Positions 48,101-59,582 of a stretch of 64,000 bases of DNA are shown one piece after another. Origin of the DNA: Isoetes taiwanensis (Eukaryota; Streptophyta; Lycopodiopsida; Isoetales; Isoetaceae); NCBI GenBank assembly GCA_021234155.1, contig JAJEKV010000046.1:390280-454279 (forward strand), given 5' to 3'. The notes below the pieces were generated by a model, which was not told where the DNA came from, made no database searches, and saw only the letters and a program-made list of their open reading frames with translations. A program made the translations under genes and the position numbers. The first letter of the stretch is position 1. Every line of letters begins with the position of its first letter.

Positions 48101-49238
48101 AATTGCCCAAAATGCAATGACGCAACTAAATGCAAAACTAAAAGCAACATACAAAGTAGTTAGTCCCTTGTTGAACTATGTGGACAAAGAGTTGACAACG
48201 ATCCCCATCAATGTCGACTAGAGATGGCACCACCCCTTCATAATGACAAGACGAGGAAAAGTACCAAGAAGCCAGACATTGACCCCTCTAGTCGCCAAGT
48301 CAAAAAATGATTCTTAATAGCATCTACTCGAGATGCCATCCCCAACCGAACCATAGCTCAATCTTTTCCACCCAAGAACCCCCGCAACTAAAAACCAACA
48401 TTTGCAAAAAGGAGGGAACCATACATGGTCAGGTCACCAAAGGAAAAAACCATCAACTCTGACAAATATACTAATCTAAACACCAACTGGCCCAAGAGAA
48501 CCTGATAAAACCAACATCTAACAACCTTACTTGTACCCACTACGTAACTTACAAAACAAGACGGGGTTTCAAACCTTCAAATCCGAAAGAGAGAGCAAAA
48601 GGACATAAAATAGACCACCAAAGAGAGAAACTATCACTAGGACGCCACCCAAGGAAACATACAACCACGACAATTATACAAAGCTAAATGCAAACCGACC
48701 CAAGAAAAGAACCGCATCGACTCAAAAAAAAATGAGCAACAACCCATAATTTATACATACAAATACACGCAAGTAAGAAAGCCAAAAAAGGATTTGACAC
48801 GTAAGATGGTTAATCTAGATACGGAAAAAAAGAGATAATGAGGAAGGGCACCATAATTCGACCAACCCAAAAAGCTGAAAGAAAGAACAAAGAAAGCGCA
48901 TACCATTAAAATAAAAACAACAATATGAAAACTACCTAAAGATCGACATAAAGGACAAACCCCAACGCAGGAAAAAACTCCTAGACGACAATGCATCATA
49001 TATCCAAGCAAAGACACCAGAAACAAAAGGCAAAAAATCAAACCAACCAAAAATACCATGCAAATAACCTAACCGATGCAAGAACCCAGAAACCAAAGAA
49101 AGAAAACAACGGCAAAACAAGGACTCGACTCTAGACTCCAAGTTCAAGCACATCCAAGGCAACCAACCAAGAAAAGACAACACAAACCAAAAATGCTCTT
49201 TTTTGGGGTAGGACACAACGGACCCAAGCACAACGACC

Positions 49239-49531
49239 TATGCACCAAAACCTTTGTGTTAATAATGGCTAATAATATGCACGAGGACCTCTTGTCATTA
49301 ATATTTAATAATATTATGCACAAGGATCCCTTATTATAATGTTTATAACAAAAAAGGTTTAACGTTTATAACAAAAAATAAAAGGGCACAATGGGCATCA
49401 AAACAAAAGGGGAAGATGAGGCATCGATTAGACCGACCAACTCAACCTAGGCACAACCAGCTTATGCACCAGGACCTTTTGTTATTAATGTCTAACAATA
49501 TGCACCAAGACATTTGGTTATTAATGTTTAA
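49239..49531. repeat. ~38-bp degenerate tandem repeat (TATGCACCAAGACCTTTTGTTATTAATG type)
   Basis: Five diverged units starting TATGCAC lie near 49239, 49276, 49315, 49463 and 49500. Each is followed by a pyrimidine-rich block and ATTAATGTTTAA-like sequence. Helitron copy 3 is inserted at the end of the last unit, after GTTTAA. Confidence 0.65.
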
Positions 49532-51213
49532 CTAGTAAGGGTGCCCAGCGTTGCTGGGCATAATTTTGGAAGCTATAAATGTTGGGAACTTGTGCATTTG
49601 CATATTCAGTAACTTTTAGACCATTGGAACTGTGCACGTGCATACAATAACTTTTAAGCCATTGGATCATTTAGGGAACCTGTAAATTGCAAGTAGCCAT
49701 GTCTATGAGATGTTGATGTCTATGGGTTGTTGATGTCATATGTTGGGATCAAGAAGGACTCCATTAGGCAGGTACTCTAGAACATGCAATCTGAAAGCCT
49801 ACATGTTGCATAGACCTAAATATCTGGAATGAGTTCTTTAAATAAAAGACGAATGGCATCATGACCATGCCTGTTTATGCTTGCAAGCAATAGTGTCAAT
49901 GATGTGTGATCATGTTTAGACATTCTCCTATATCTATGGGCTCCACATTTCCATACATGCTAATAACTTTATTGCAATTAACACGTAGGTCACAACTATT
50001 TTGTACAATGCTTTCATATATATGCTTACCCTTTGGCAAAATTGCAGTGCATGCATCAAACATGACCATGTAAGTTGGTTGTGTATATGCTTACTGTTTG
50101 GCAAAATTGTAGGGCATGCATCAAGCATGACCATGTAAGTAGGTTCGATGTAAGTAGGTTCGATGTAAGTAGATTCGATGTAAGTTTGAAGAAGTTGTTT
50201 GTGCATTATGAGTTTGCCTTGTCATACTTTAAATTTCCACATCTGTACATATTTGTGAGTGCGGCACCAACAAAAAGATCTACCCCTAAGCCGTCAAATG
50301 TGATGGATGGCTTCATGTACTCTCTTGCCCTCAGCAAGGGGCTTCATGTAGCCCTTAGCAAGGTTTTCAGGCCCTGGTCAAGGTTTTCAAGCCCTGAACA
50401 TGTACCAAGGAAAGTCATGCCCAGCCTTACCATACAACTTTATGAGATTGTTCCCAATTTAACATCCATATTACTTTATGAGATTGTTCCCAATTTAACG
50501 TCCATATTTAAGTTGTGCTTTTTGTATTGTGCTTTTTGTGTTATTTCCATAAGCCAATGTTTATAATCCAGAGGTTAGAAAGTAATATAATCTTTCGTCT
50601 TACATAGTTATTTGGGGTCATGCTCACTTTTTTATAACTCAATTTTGCAATCCTAGAATCCCCGCATATTTTTTCTCTTTCTCCGTTGTAATTTTCTAAA
50701 CTTTGGGTTATGAGATTGAAATAGCCAAAGAGGGTACTTGGAGTTATTTTGGGCGCAATTTTAGATTATCTTAAGGTAGATGCCGCTTCTTAGATGCATA
50801 TGCTCGCTTAATGATGTGTGATAGCCAACACAGATGTTTGCGGTGATTAAATCTAGTTAAATCTATCTTGCTTCCAGGGAAATGCATTATCATTTGGACA
50901 TCATAGTTTAGTTGCTCAAGTATAATCAATTAATATAACCAAACTGATGTAGATCATAGCTTGAACTTCTTGTACACTTCTATTATTGATGCTAATAATA
51001 GTGGAAATCAGAAGAGAATGGAAGAAAGACCCTATAAAGCCATGCACCTCTTCTTAGAAGTAAAATTAGTCTACCTGATAGAATTCTGCAGTACATCCTC
51101 ACAATAATGCTCAAAATTTCTGCGGAGCCAAATCAAAATAGTTTAAACAAAATTCAGCAATACATCCGCAAATAATGCTCAGAGTCTTGGTGTGGGCAAG
51201 CCAGAATAATTTA
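49532..51213 (-). mobile_element. Helitron copy 3, 3'-terminal half
   Basis: CTAG at 49532-49535 and the terminal hairpin at 49542-49560, preceded by host A at 49531. It is collinear with copies 1 and 2 up to AGAATAATTTA at 51213, where the LINE begins. Around 50145-50185 a TAGGTTCGATGTAAG-like unit is expanded to three copies, replacing the TTGGTTTTGTTGGAACTATA stretch of the other two copies. Confidence 0.88.
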
Positions 51214-54200
51214 TGTAATGTAATGTAATGTATTGATCTTACTCCGTGGAACCTTGAAGGTTATGGAGTGAATTTACAGAGTATTTACTTTCAATAATAA
51301 ATCCCGGTGTAACTCCACCGCTTTAAGATATGAACCTAATGTTCTAGGATCAATATCGAACAGCATATACAAATTGTTTACATCAATATGAAACTTCACT
51401 CTAATGTCTACGTATGCCGAACATTCCAGTAGGACATGTTGCTCGTCTTCAATCTCATGGCTGCTACATAAAGTGCATAGTCTTTCATCTCGTGGAATAG
51501 AAGCCCATCTCCCTGTTTCTACATTTAAATGGTGTGAACAAAGTTCTATAACGCGCAATGGTCTTCCTGAGATACAAAGAGATGTGTGTCTTCATGTACC
51601 GCTGATCCGTATAGGTGAGCATTGGGTTTATCTCGAGTAGAATAAAAAATCATTCTAGTACCTTTTTTTCGTCCATAGTCGCTCTAATGCTTTTTGTCAG
51701 AATGCATCTCTAGCTCCAATTTTCGTGTCGCCAGCTCGTTATATCTATCCCCCAACGTTCTGCCCAATTGAGTACATCCTTGTACCATCCTGACTCGCAG
51801 GAATATAACAGTGCTTGTCTTGAAAGCCTTCCTTCAGGTTGCTGCCTTACCCTGTTGACAAAATTTATAGTCTGGAACAGAGCTTCCGCTTCTAAAGGGA
51901 GTAGATTGGCTTCTGCCAACAATATAGCATAAGGGGTTTGTGCCTTTGTGCCTAACTCCTCCCTTAGGAAGAGCTTCAACACCTGTTCTATCTGCAGCCA
52001 TTGTTTGTTTGTTGCACCTGAACCCCAAATCGGCGCTCCGTACAACACAACTGTCTGCACTAGGGTTTTAAACAAAAGTTTTTTGAGCCCCCAGTCCTGA
52101 AGAGACGCACCATGGCATCTCGAGAGCATGCTGAAAAGGGCTGCCTTGCCCCCTGTTACACGTCTTTTGATGCAATCTGCCCATGTGTATTTGGCTGAGA
52201 AGTCAATACCCAAATACTTAAAGCATTCTACAGTTTCAAGCTGTTCCCCTTGATACAGGAAATTCGGTCGATCATCTGTTCCTACCACCATTATCTTTGT
52301 CTTTGCCAAATTCACTTGCATATGCCTTGCTTGGCAAAAAAGAGCAACCTGATCCAGATGCGCTTGTAGCCCTTCCTTCCTATCTGCCAATAATACTACA
52401 TCATCTGCATATAATAGCAATTGGATTACATAGTCATTCAGCTTAGTACCTGCCATGTTATTCTTTCTCAACCAAGCATCCAGTTCATCAATGTATATTC
52501 CAAAAAGAGTAGGTGAGAGTGGGCAGCCTTGTCGCACTCTATGGTGCTTGTGGATTTCCAAGTTTATGTCCCTTGCTAATTTTACAATTACCTCATCATA
52601 CAGACTTGGAAATTGCTCCTCTCGAGTGGTTGTGGGACATTCAGCCCGAGCCATTCGCTCTCCTAAGTCCTTCCCCGGGCACCTTATCAAATGCTTTTGT
52701 GAAGTCTATGAAGCATAAAAAATAACGCCTTCCTTGGCCTTTTTGCCATTTCTATCAATATCCTCAACACCAATGCATGATCTAGGGTGCTATGATTCTG
52801 TCTAAAACCAGCTTGGTATAGTGATCTCAAGTCATGTTCTTCAGCCCATGTGCTCAACTTTCTTTCTAAAAGGGTTCCCAGCAGCTTGGAAAAAATACTC
52901 CCAATTAGAATAGTTCTATAATTGCTTGCGATCGTTTTATCTCAGTTTATGGATTGGATGCACCCTATTGACCTTCCACGCTTGTGGGAATCCACTCTTA
53001 ATTGCTGGTTCAGCAATTTAGTCACAAATTGCTTCACTTTTGGCTGCTCCATTTCAATAGCTCTATGCATAGCCCCTCTAAGTCTGGTGCTTTCCCATTA
53101 AGCCATGCGTTGAGGGCATGACTAATGTCTTCTACTAAAAAGATATCTTCCAAGCATTCTCTCGTGTCCATGCTACTCGCTTACGGGCAATTATATATGG
53201 AAATAACCAGTTTTGCAAGCTCATTCATATCGAGGTTGTGTTTGGGCTGGTTTCTTTAGGACTAAGTTCCAAAAATCTTTCGGTGTTCATATAACCGTGC
53301 TCAAATCTTCTGTCTTTTTTTCTTATGAAGGCTCTCTTCTTGCTTCTCAACAAGTCTCTATACCAGCGTGGCTTCCTAATACATCTTTGTGGCAACCTCG
53401 ATCTTGCTTCCTTGCATTCTAGATCCCACCAACCATTGTAAGATTTTTTAGCCTACCAATACTTTGTGTTTGACCGAATACTTCATGTCTTTAAGCTGCA
53501 ATTGCCTCGATATGATCTTTGAGTCAAGTTCAATTTCATCATGCCATCCAACATTTTCAAGCTTTTTATCTAAAAGCTTTCTCAGACGCATCCCTTTTTT
53601 CTACGTAATCCACCTTAAATCTAGGCTAGGTCTTTTTGATATAGTGGGACTTTCAAGATTTTTCATTTGGATTTGCAAGAACAATGGAGCATGGTCCGAT
53701 TCTCAACCTTCTCTCCAACCGTAAACGAATGTATGATGTTTGTGTCTTTAGCCGGACATAATCTACCACCTTGAAACTCCGTATCGTAAAAAGCAAGTGT
53801 TTCTACCAGAATTTGGGTACTTTCCCAATCCATTAAGGATTTTTAAATCACATCTTTATTACCTAGTTCCGAAGAATCGTAAACCTTGCGATTAGTATTG
53901 GGATCTGCGGACTTCCAAGCATGAAGGAAGTGTCAAGGACCTCATCCGAGGAAGAAATTGTCTGCTGTCTCATATGTCACCGATTGCATATGAGCGTTCT
54001 TGCATTAAAATCTCCTACTAAGAGGATTTCGCCTTGCATCATGTACGATCTGATATCTTTAATTAGCGAAATGAAAAACTCTCACCGATCGATTTTGTTT
54101 TGCGGGAGGCGATAGCACAAAAAGCTAAGTGAAGAGGTCTTTGGTGCTGCAATAGTTTTAACCACGATAATTATTAAATTCATGTATAGAAAGGGGCTTA

Positions 54201-54455
54201 CCAAATGGGCAAACTCCTTTCTAATGTATCTTTGCTAAGCCTCCGTGACCTCGGCCTCTTGTTGTATTCTTCTGATTCCATGCTTGTGCCAATCGGTTGG
54301 AAATCATCAAATCTTGGCGATGAGCTTGACCGATGTTGCCAAGTCTGGCATAGTAACAAAAGATCCTGTTTTCCCCAAACATCGTTTCTTTGCGCGTAAT
54401 CTTGCTTCATTAATTCCTCTAACATTCCATACAAGAACCTTCAAGGTTCGAAATC
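51214..54455 (-). mobile_element. L1-like LINE (non-LTR retrotransposon), ~3.2 kb, inserted in Helitron copy 3
   Basis: Minus strand. The 5' side starts at the endonuclease N-terminus (LKVLVWNVRGINEARLR, about 54445-54395; WNVRG is the APE signature). Decayed endonuclease sequence follows, then RT motifs QAGFRQNHSTLDHALVLRIL (about 52840) and CFIDFTKAFDKVPGE (about 52710). After a frameshift an intact 326-codon frame (52690-51710) carries RQGCPLSP and the catalytic YADD (residues 94-97). A C-terminal C-x2-C-x9-H-x4-C zinc motif (RLCTLCSSHEIEDEQHVLLE C) lies in 51558-51274. The 3' tail is (TTACA)n rather than poly(A) (51214-51232). No ORF1 is present. Comparison with the uninterrupted Helitrons gives the boundaries to within a few bases; no clear target duplication. 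Confidence 0.85.
51710..52690 (-). CDS. LINE reverse transcriptase, central fragment
   Basis: A 326-residue open frame within the LINE. The first ~25 residues are probably read through a frameshift. From about residue 40 the sequence is collinear with non-LTR reverse transcriptases: RQGCPLSPTLFGIYIDELDA (residues 53-72, motif B), YADDVVLLADRKEGLQAHLD (94-113, motif C with the two catalytic Asp), KTKIMVVG (motif D) and FKYLGIDFSAKYTWADCI (motif E and beginning of the thumb). Motif A lies in another frame immediately upstream. The frame ends before the zinc-binding C-terminus, so the protein as written is not functional. Confidence 0.8.
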   Translation of the reverse strand: MIRCPGKDLGERMARAECPTTTREEQFPSLYDEVIVKLARDINLEIHKHHRVRQGCPLSPTLFGIYIDELDAWLRKNNMAGTKLNDYVIQLLLYADDVVLLADRKEGLQAHLDQVALFCQARHMQVNLAKTKIMVVGTDDRPNFLYQGEQLETVECFKYLGIDFSAKYTWADCIKRRVTGGKAALFSMLSRCHGASLQDWGLKKLLFKTLVQTVVLYGAPIWGSGATNKQWLQIEQVLKLFLREELGTKAQTPYAILLAEANLLPLEAEALFQTINFVNRVRQQPEGRLSRQALLYSCESGWYKDVLNWAERWGIDITSWRHENWS

Positions 54456-56547
54456 CCTACATTTGTGACACATGCCCAACATGTTTTTTTTTTTAATTTC
54501 AACTGAATCACTTGCTTTGTAACAGCCACCTTTGCCGGGGCATGCGGTTTGGCGGATATGGATACACACGTTTAGGAACCGGATTCTCATGTCAACATGC
54601 CTTTAAACTTTAAACCCTTCGTCCTTGTAGTCATAAAATAACCAATGAAAAAACGCGAAAATAAAATGCTCAAACTTTCTCTGATATAAGCATAATGATT
54701 AGATTCTCACTTAATTAGCAAAGGTCCTTTAGCATGAAAAATGGCATTTAAGCCGGAGTGCAAAACATGGCCAGCAAGAATATTCTATATTCATCACCTT
54801 CTTGAAAGCCCCATGAGTCGAGATCGCATTAAAGCGGTGAAAAAAATGACATGTTGCGACAAAAGAACATCTTTGGAACGATTCGGCCCAAGAAGGGGAC
54901 TCTCATTACGTTTTGTTCAATCAAGGAAATAGGTAAGGATCGATATCACGGGTTGTTTGTTTTAAATGATAAAAAGAAAGCAGAGTATTGCACATGTTTA
55001 ACCCGATTGCCGGATGCCTTGTACAATCACATGATGACATCCGTCCATATAAAAGTTGAAAGAGATACAAAGGACTTTTTATAAAGCGAGCAACTAACCC
55101 AGTATGCGCGTAGCAACAAAGCAATTTTAATGTCATGTTATGTCCGGCATGACGTAAAAATGGCGTAGTGTAGCCAAAAACATTTACAAACCTTGTTGAT
55201 GTCCTTGCAAGCATGGCCTTACACGTAAGTCAATATAAAAAGAAAGATTAATTTTCACCAATCCATGTCTTAGAATCCATTTTTGACTCTTGCCTAGCAT
55301 TTATAGAATGCAATTTTCCATCAATAGCACATTGTTTTCTCCAATCTACACCACATGAGAAGGCCCTTTTTTTTTTTAGGACTAAGATTGCCAAGCTTTG
55401 CAACTAAGAGTAACCAGTGTCATGCTCCCTCTTTTTGTAAGAAGAATCATGAGTAAGGCCAGAAAGCGGCCTTGGCTTACCTCAGCCTCAGCCTCAGCCT
55501 CAGCCTGTTAATATTAGTAGGCATGGAAATTAAAGAGAGATGAAGGTAAAATATCATGCAGGGCATTCACCTTAAGATTCTCAGGATTGAGCAGGGCATT
55601 CACCTTAAGATTCTCGAGGATTGAGCGGGGCATTCACCTTAAGATTCGAGATTGAGCCGTTTAAAATGGCCCCTCACCTTTATCCCTCGAAATTGATTTA
55701 ACGATTCTTGCAAATGGTTAACCCCGCATAAAACAACAGATGCAACTAAGGCATTATTTCAAATGCATCATGCAAGAAGATATTACGGCGATTTCAAGCG
55801 CACAAAAACATCACGACTCCAACTAATGGAATCACGTGCTATCACTCGGATTGATTCGGGAACTGGAACCATCGAAAGCGATCCTTCCATTATGCAATCC
55901 TCTAACCTTGCCAAATCCAAAATTTTACGTTGCAGCGATGATCTGCCCTAACTTGGCGGGTTGCTTGCATGAGCAACTAAAATAGGTCTCACCATAAAAT
56001 ACTACTAAACCCTAACCTCGCACCGGTGTTCTTATGATTATCGGCATTGCTCTTCTTATGATTCCTTGCTAAACGCCACGATCCTCAGAGCTACCATAAT
56101 GGGCCGGCCAAAACCAAACCAAATAAAAGCGGCGGGGAAAAATCCCAAAACACCCATAGTGCGGGCAAGATCCGTTCTTGCTTTCGGTTGAGGATCCCGG
56201 GCCGAGTCTTACGCACAGCCATGAGAGCCCGGCTTAGGGATTCGTGCGGGAGGTGCGGGTAGCCTCGCTCCTTAGCCGCCATGGATCTTTGCTGCAATGT
56301 CGTCCGCCCTCGGGCCGCCCCTCGCTAACCCTAGCAAAAAACCCAAGTTTTAAGAATATGGCGTGGCATCATCTCCTCCATTGGCTTGATCAAATCTGAA
56401 GGCGTCCAAATTAGAAATTTGGGTCCAACACTTACAATAACATTATAATATAAGAGTGGCATCATCTCCTCCATTGGCTTGATCAAATCTGGAGCGTCCA
56501 AATTAGGGCTGGGTCCAACACTTACACAATAACATTATAATATAAGA
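54456..56547 (-). mobile_element. Helitron copy 3, 5'-terminal half, with duplicated 5' end
   Basis: Resumes the Helitron at CTACATTTGTGACACATGCC and runs to the TC end at 56547-56546, followed by host T (56548). It has the 33-bp triplication (about 55559-55656) with altered CAG sites and a shortened third unit. The last ~92 bp (56456-56547) repeat the preceding ~105 bp, so two complete TC-type 5' termini lie in tandem (ends at 56455 and 56547). Together with the other half the element totals about 3774 bp. Confidence 0.87.
56456..56547 (-). repeat. second tandem copy of the Helitron 5' terminus
   Basis: GTGGCATCATCTCCTCCATT onward repeats 56360-56455 almost exactly, including the terminal ATAACATTATAATATAAGA. 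A duplicated replication-start terminus can arise when rolling-circle strand transfer re-initiates or when two Helitron ends recombine. Confidence 0.8.
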
Positions 56548-56850
56548 TGGCCAGGACGTGCGCTACGTGTATACCCTTGCTATATTGGCCATGGCCATAT
56601 GGCTTGCATATTTTCCATATTAAATTAAAAACACTAGGATTGCTTACTAGCCAGTAGCAAGAGTAGGTTTGCAAAATTTAAAAGATGGCCATCACCATGG
56701 TCGCCTCAACCAGAGGAACAATAGGAAATAAACACCGAGGGGCGGAAACAAAGGCGGCGAGTCAATTATGTTGACCTAATTGTTGGCCCGTCCCATGCTA
56801 TATCAATCCTTAAATTTTACGATATATCACACCTTAAAGTCATCATTGAC
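56548..56850. other. host spacer between Helitron copy 3 and the foldback
   Basis: No gene recognised. CCATGGCCATATGGC near 56589 is a short near-palindrome. Confidence 0.4.
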
Positions 56851-57880
56851 CTAGGCTCCAACATGTCAAGGTGGCTCAAACATGCCACCTAGGCTCCAAC
56901 ATGCAAAGGTGGCTCAACCATGCCACATGGGCTCCAATGCGCCAAGGTGGCTCAAATACACCACATGGGCTCCAAAATGCCAAGGTGGCTCAAACATGTC
57001 ACATGGGCTCCAACATGCCAAGGTGGCTCAAACATGCCACCTAGGCTCAAACATGCCAAGGTGGTTCAAACATGCCACCTAGGCTCCAACATGCCAAGGT
57101 GGTTCAGACATGCCACCTAGGCTCCAACATGCTCAAACATGCCACGTGGGCTCCAACATGCCCACCTAGGCTCCAATAACATGACAACGTGGCTCAAACA
57201 TGCCACCTAGGATTCAGCATGCCAAGGTGGCTCAAACATGCCACCTAGGCTCCAACATGCCACCTAGGCTCAAACATGCCAAGGTGGCTCAAATATGCCA
57301 CTAGGCTCAAACATGCCAAGGTGGCTCAAACATGCCACGTGGGCTCCAACATGCCACCTAGGCTCAAACACGCCAAGGTGGCTCAAACGTGCCATGCGGG
57401 GCTCTAACATGCCACCTAGGCTCCAAGATGCCAAGGTGGCTCAAACATGCCACGTGGGCTCCCAACATGCCACCTAGGCTCCAACATGCCAAGGTGGCTC
57501 AAACATGCCACCTAGGCTCCGACATGCCAAGGTGGCTCAAAAACTCACCACCTAGGCCCCTAACATCCAGGGCTCCAACATGCCACCTAGGCTCTAACAT
57601 GCCAAGGTGGCTCAAGCATGCCACCTAGGCTCCAATATGCCACCTAGGTTCCAACATGCCAAGGTGGCTCAGGCATGCCAAGTTGGCTCAAACATGCCAC
57701 CTAGGCTCCAACATGACAAGGTGGCTCAAATATACCAAGGTGGCTCAAATATGCCACGTGGGCTCCAACATGCCACCTAGGCTCAAACATGCCGAGTTGG
57801 CTCCAACATGCCACGCGAGCTCCAACATGCCACCTAGGGTCCAACATGCCAAGGTGGCTCGAGCATGCCACCTAGGCACT
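56851..57880 (+). repeat. array A of a 19-bp repeat
   Basis: About 50 units of CATGCC-NNNNNN-GGCTCNAA. The six variable bases fall into three main types: ACCTAG, AAGGTG and ACGTGG (the last forming the G-box CCACGTGGG). Types A and B tend to alternate, giving a 38-bp higher-order period. The unit has no stop in some frames, so long artificial frames of 19-residue period cross it. Confidence 0.92.
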
Positions 57881-59209
57881 CCAAATGGTGACATGGCATG
57901 CCAAGTAAGCAAGGCCAAGTTTTGACTAGGCTAAAAATGAAAAGATGTCCATCTTTGGTCTTTTCATTGGGTGGTGTTGGCAAATTTTGGGTGACATGGC
58001 TAGATGGTGGTGACATGGACATGATGACTAGGACTTTATGCAAGAAATATGATAACCTTTGGAATTTTTGGGTAGAGGAGTTTGGCAAGGGATAGAATAG
58101 AGGGATCTTACGCTGACACCCTTCCCCAAATCGAACCAGGCTAGGACTTTGCGTGGCTTCCTCACCAGAGGGGAGAGGCCAGACCCCAGGAGACGGACCT
58201 CATAAAGGTTGTTGAAGCAGCCTTTCCTGCCAGCGCTCCTCTGGGAGGCCAAATGCCAATGCCCCCTCGCGGAGCTCGGTTTCCCTATCTGACCGTTGAA
58301 TCTACCATTCAAGTAACCTGCTTCGAACAGGTTCAAAAAAATCCAAGATCAGTCCGCGAGATCAGTCCGCGAAGCATCCTGCGGTCCACTGTGTAGAAAC
58401 CCAATTGTTTTGTCGTTCGAGCAGTACAAAGGCTCCAGAATGGAGATTCGACTTCGTCTTGTCGTCCGGAATGACGAGATTACCCTAGATACCAAGTTAC
58501 ACGGTCATTTTTTGCAACGAAAGAAACACGAACCCTCTACAAGGCAGTATTCTGCTGCCACCTCTTAGGCCAATTGACTACGAACGTGTTGGACATGAAC
58601 TACTTTGGTGCTTCTTGGAGAAGGGATGGTCTTCTGCCCATGGAACTTGGTCTCCAGGGTAATGGCGATGTTTTAAGTCCATTGGCAGAGTCAGTTCACA
58701 GTTTCAGAGTGGGAGAGTTGCCCGTCCATGGTTAGGGGCCTTCGAGAGAGGACCTTTGGGGCGAACTGCTTCAGAAAGGTTTTAAGGGTCCGTCGTCTGG
58801 TATCAACACCCTCCCTCTACCTAATGACATTGTGCAAGATCCTGGTCGAATCTGACTAGGATATGGCCTCCGAAACATAAACCTTGTGTGTTGCTAGGTT
58901 ATTGAAGGGTTTACGTTATAAGGTTGAGTTTTAGTCGGTTGCACATGTGACATGGTCTAGAAGCTGCAGTTGAAAACACAAAACAATAGGAACTGACGGA
59001 ATGGGGTTTGGATTTATCCTCCTTCTAGTGTGGTAATAAGAAGTCAAGGGCGCCTTTTGTAGTAGCAAAATTGTTTGGGATCATTAGGGATGGCCAATAG
59101 ATCCAAACTCTATTATTTTAGTTGCCAAGGCTCCACATGCATGTTTAGAAAAGCTGCACCTAGTTATCCAAGAAAACGACCATGTTTTGGTATCCGAAAT
59201 GTAAACCCT
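57881..59209 (+). repeat. foldback segment S, left arm
   Basis: Unique-sequence arm paired with 59230-60545. It contains a plus-strand frame ending ...INTLPLPNDIVQDPGRI-stop at 58855, interrupted by one TAG (in VHG-stop-GPS, near 58730) where the right arm has Gln. It also carries a minus-strand frame (58028-58336) whose conserved part reads LLGSGLSPLVRKPRK. Family unknown. Confidence 0.7.
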
Positions 59210-59582
59210 ACAATAACCTAGCAACACACAGGGTTTATATTTCGGAGGCCAAAACGTGGTCGTTTTCTTGGATAACTAGGTGCATCTTTTCTAAACATGC
59301 ATGCGGAGCCATGGCAGCTGAAATAACAGAGTTTGGATCTATTTGCCATCCCGAATGGTCCCAAACAATTTTGCTACTGCAAAAGGCACTCGTGAATTCT
59401 AAATGCCACACTCGGAGGAGGATAAATCCAAAACCCATTCCGTCAGTTCCTATTGCTTCGTGTTTTCAACTGCAACTTCTCGACCATGTCCCAAGTGCAA
59501 CCGACTAAAACTCGACCTCCATAACATAAACCCTTCAATTACCTAGCAACACAGGGTTTACGTTTCGGAGGCCATATCCTAG

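Larger units (their letters stand above)
43861..49238. repeat. ~5.4 kb A-rich, T-poor non-coding block with internal duplications
   Basis: The plus strand is strikingly rich in A (AAA, ACAA, AGACAA, GAGAACA words) and poor in T, a strand asymmetry unlike the rest of the window. The minus strand therefore yields several hydrophobic Phe/Leu/Val frames (for example 48751-49059 and 48932-49231) that I read as compositional. Three sets of diverged direct duplications are present: 44334-44490 versus 44570-44725; 45690-45790 versus 46505-46590; 46160-46455 versus 46868-47147. The sense strand of retroelements is often A-rich, so a decayed non-coding retrotransposon (LARD-like) is possible. No polyprotein, LTR or PBS was found. 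Confidence 0.5.

Noticed and set aside
45699-49231. Hydrophobic minus-strand frames resembling membrane proteins
   Set aside because: Phe/Leu/Val richness follows from the T-rich complement of the A-rich block; frames are short, overlapping and lack conserved motifs.
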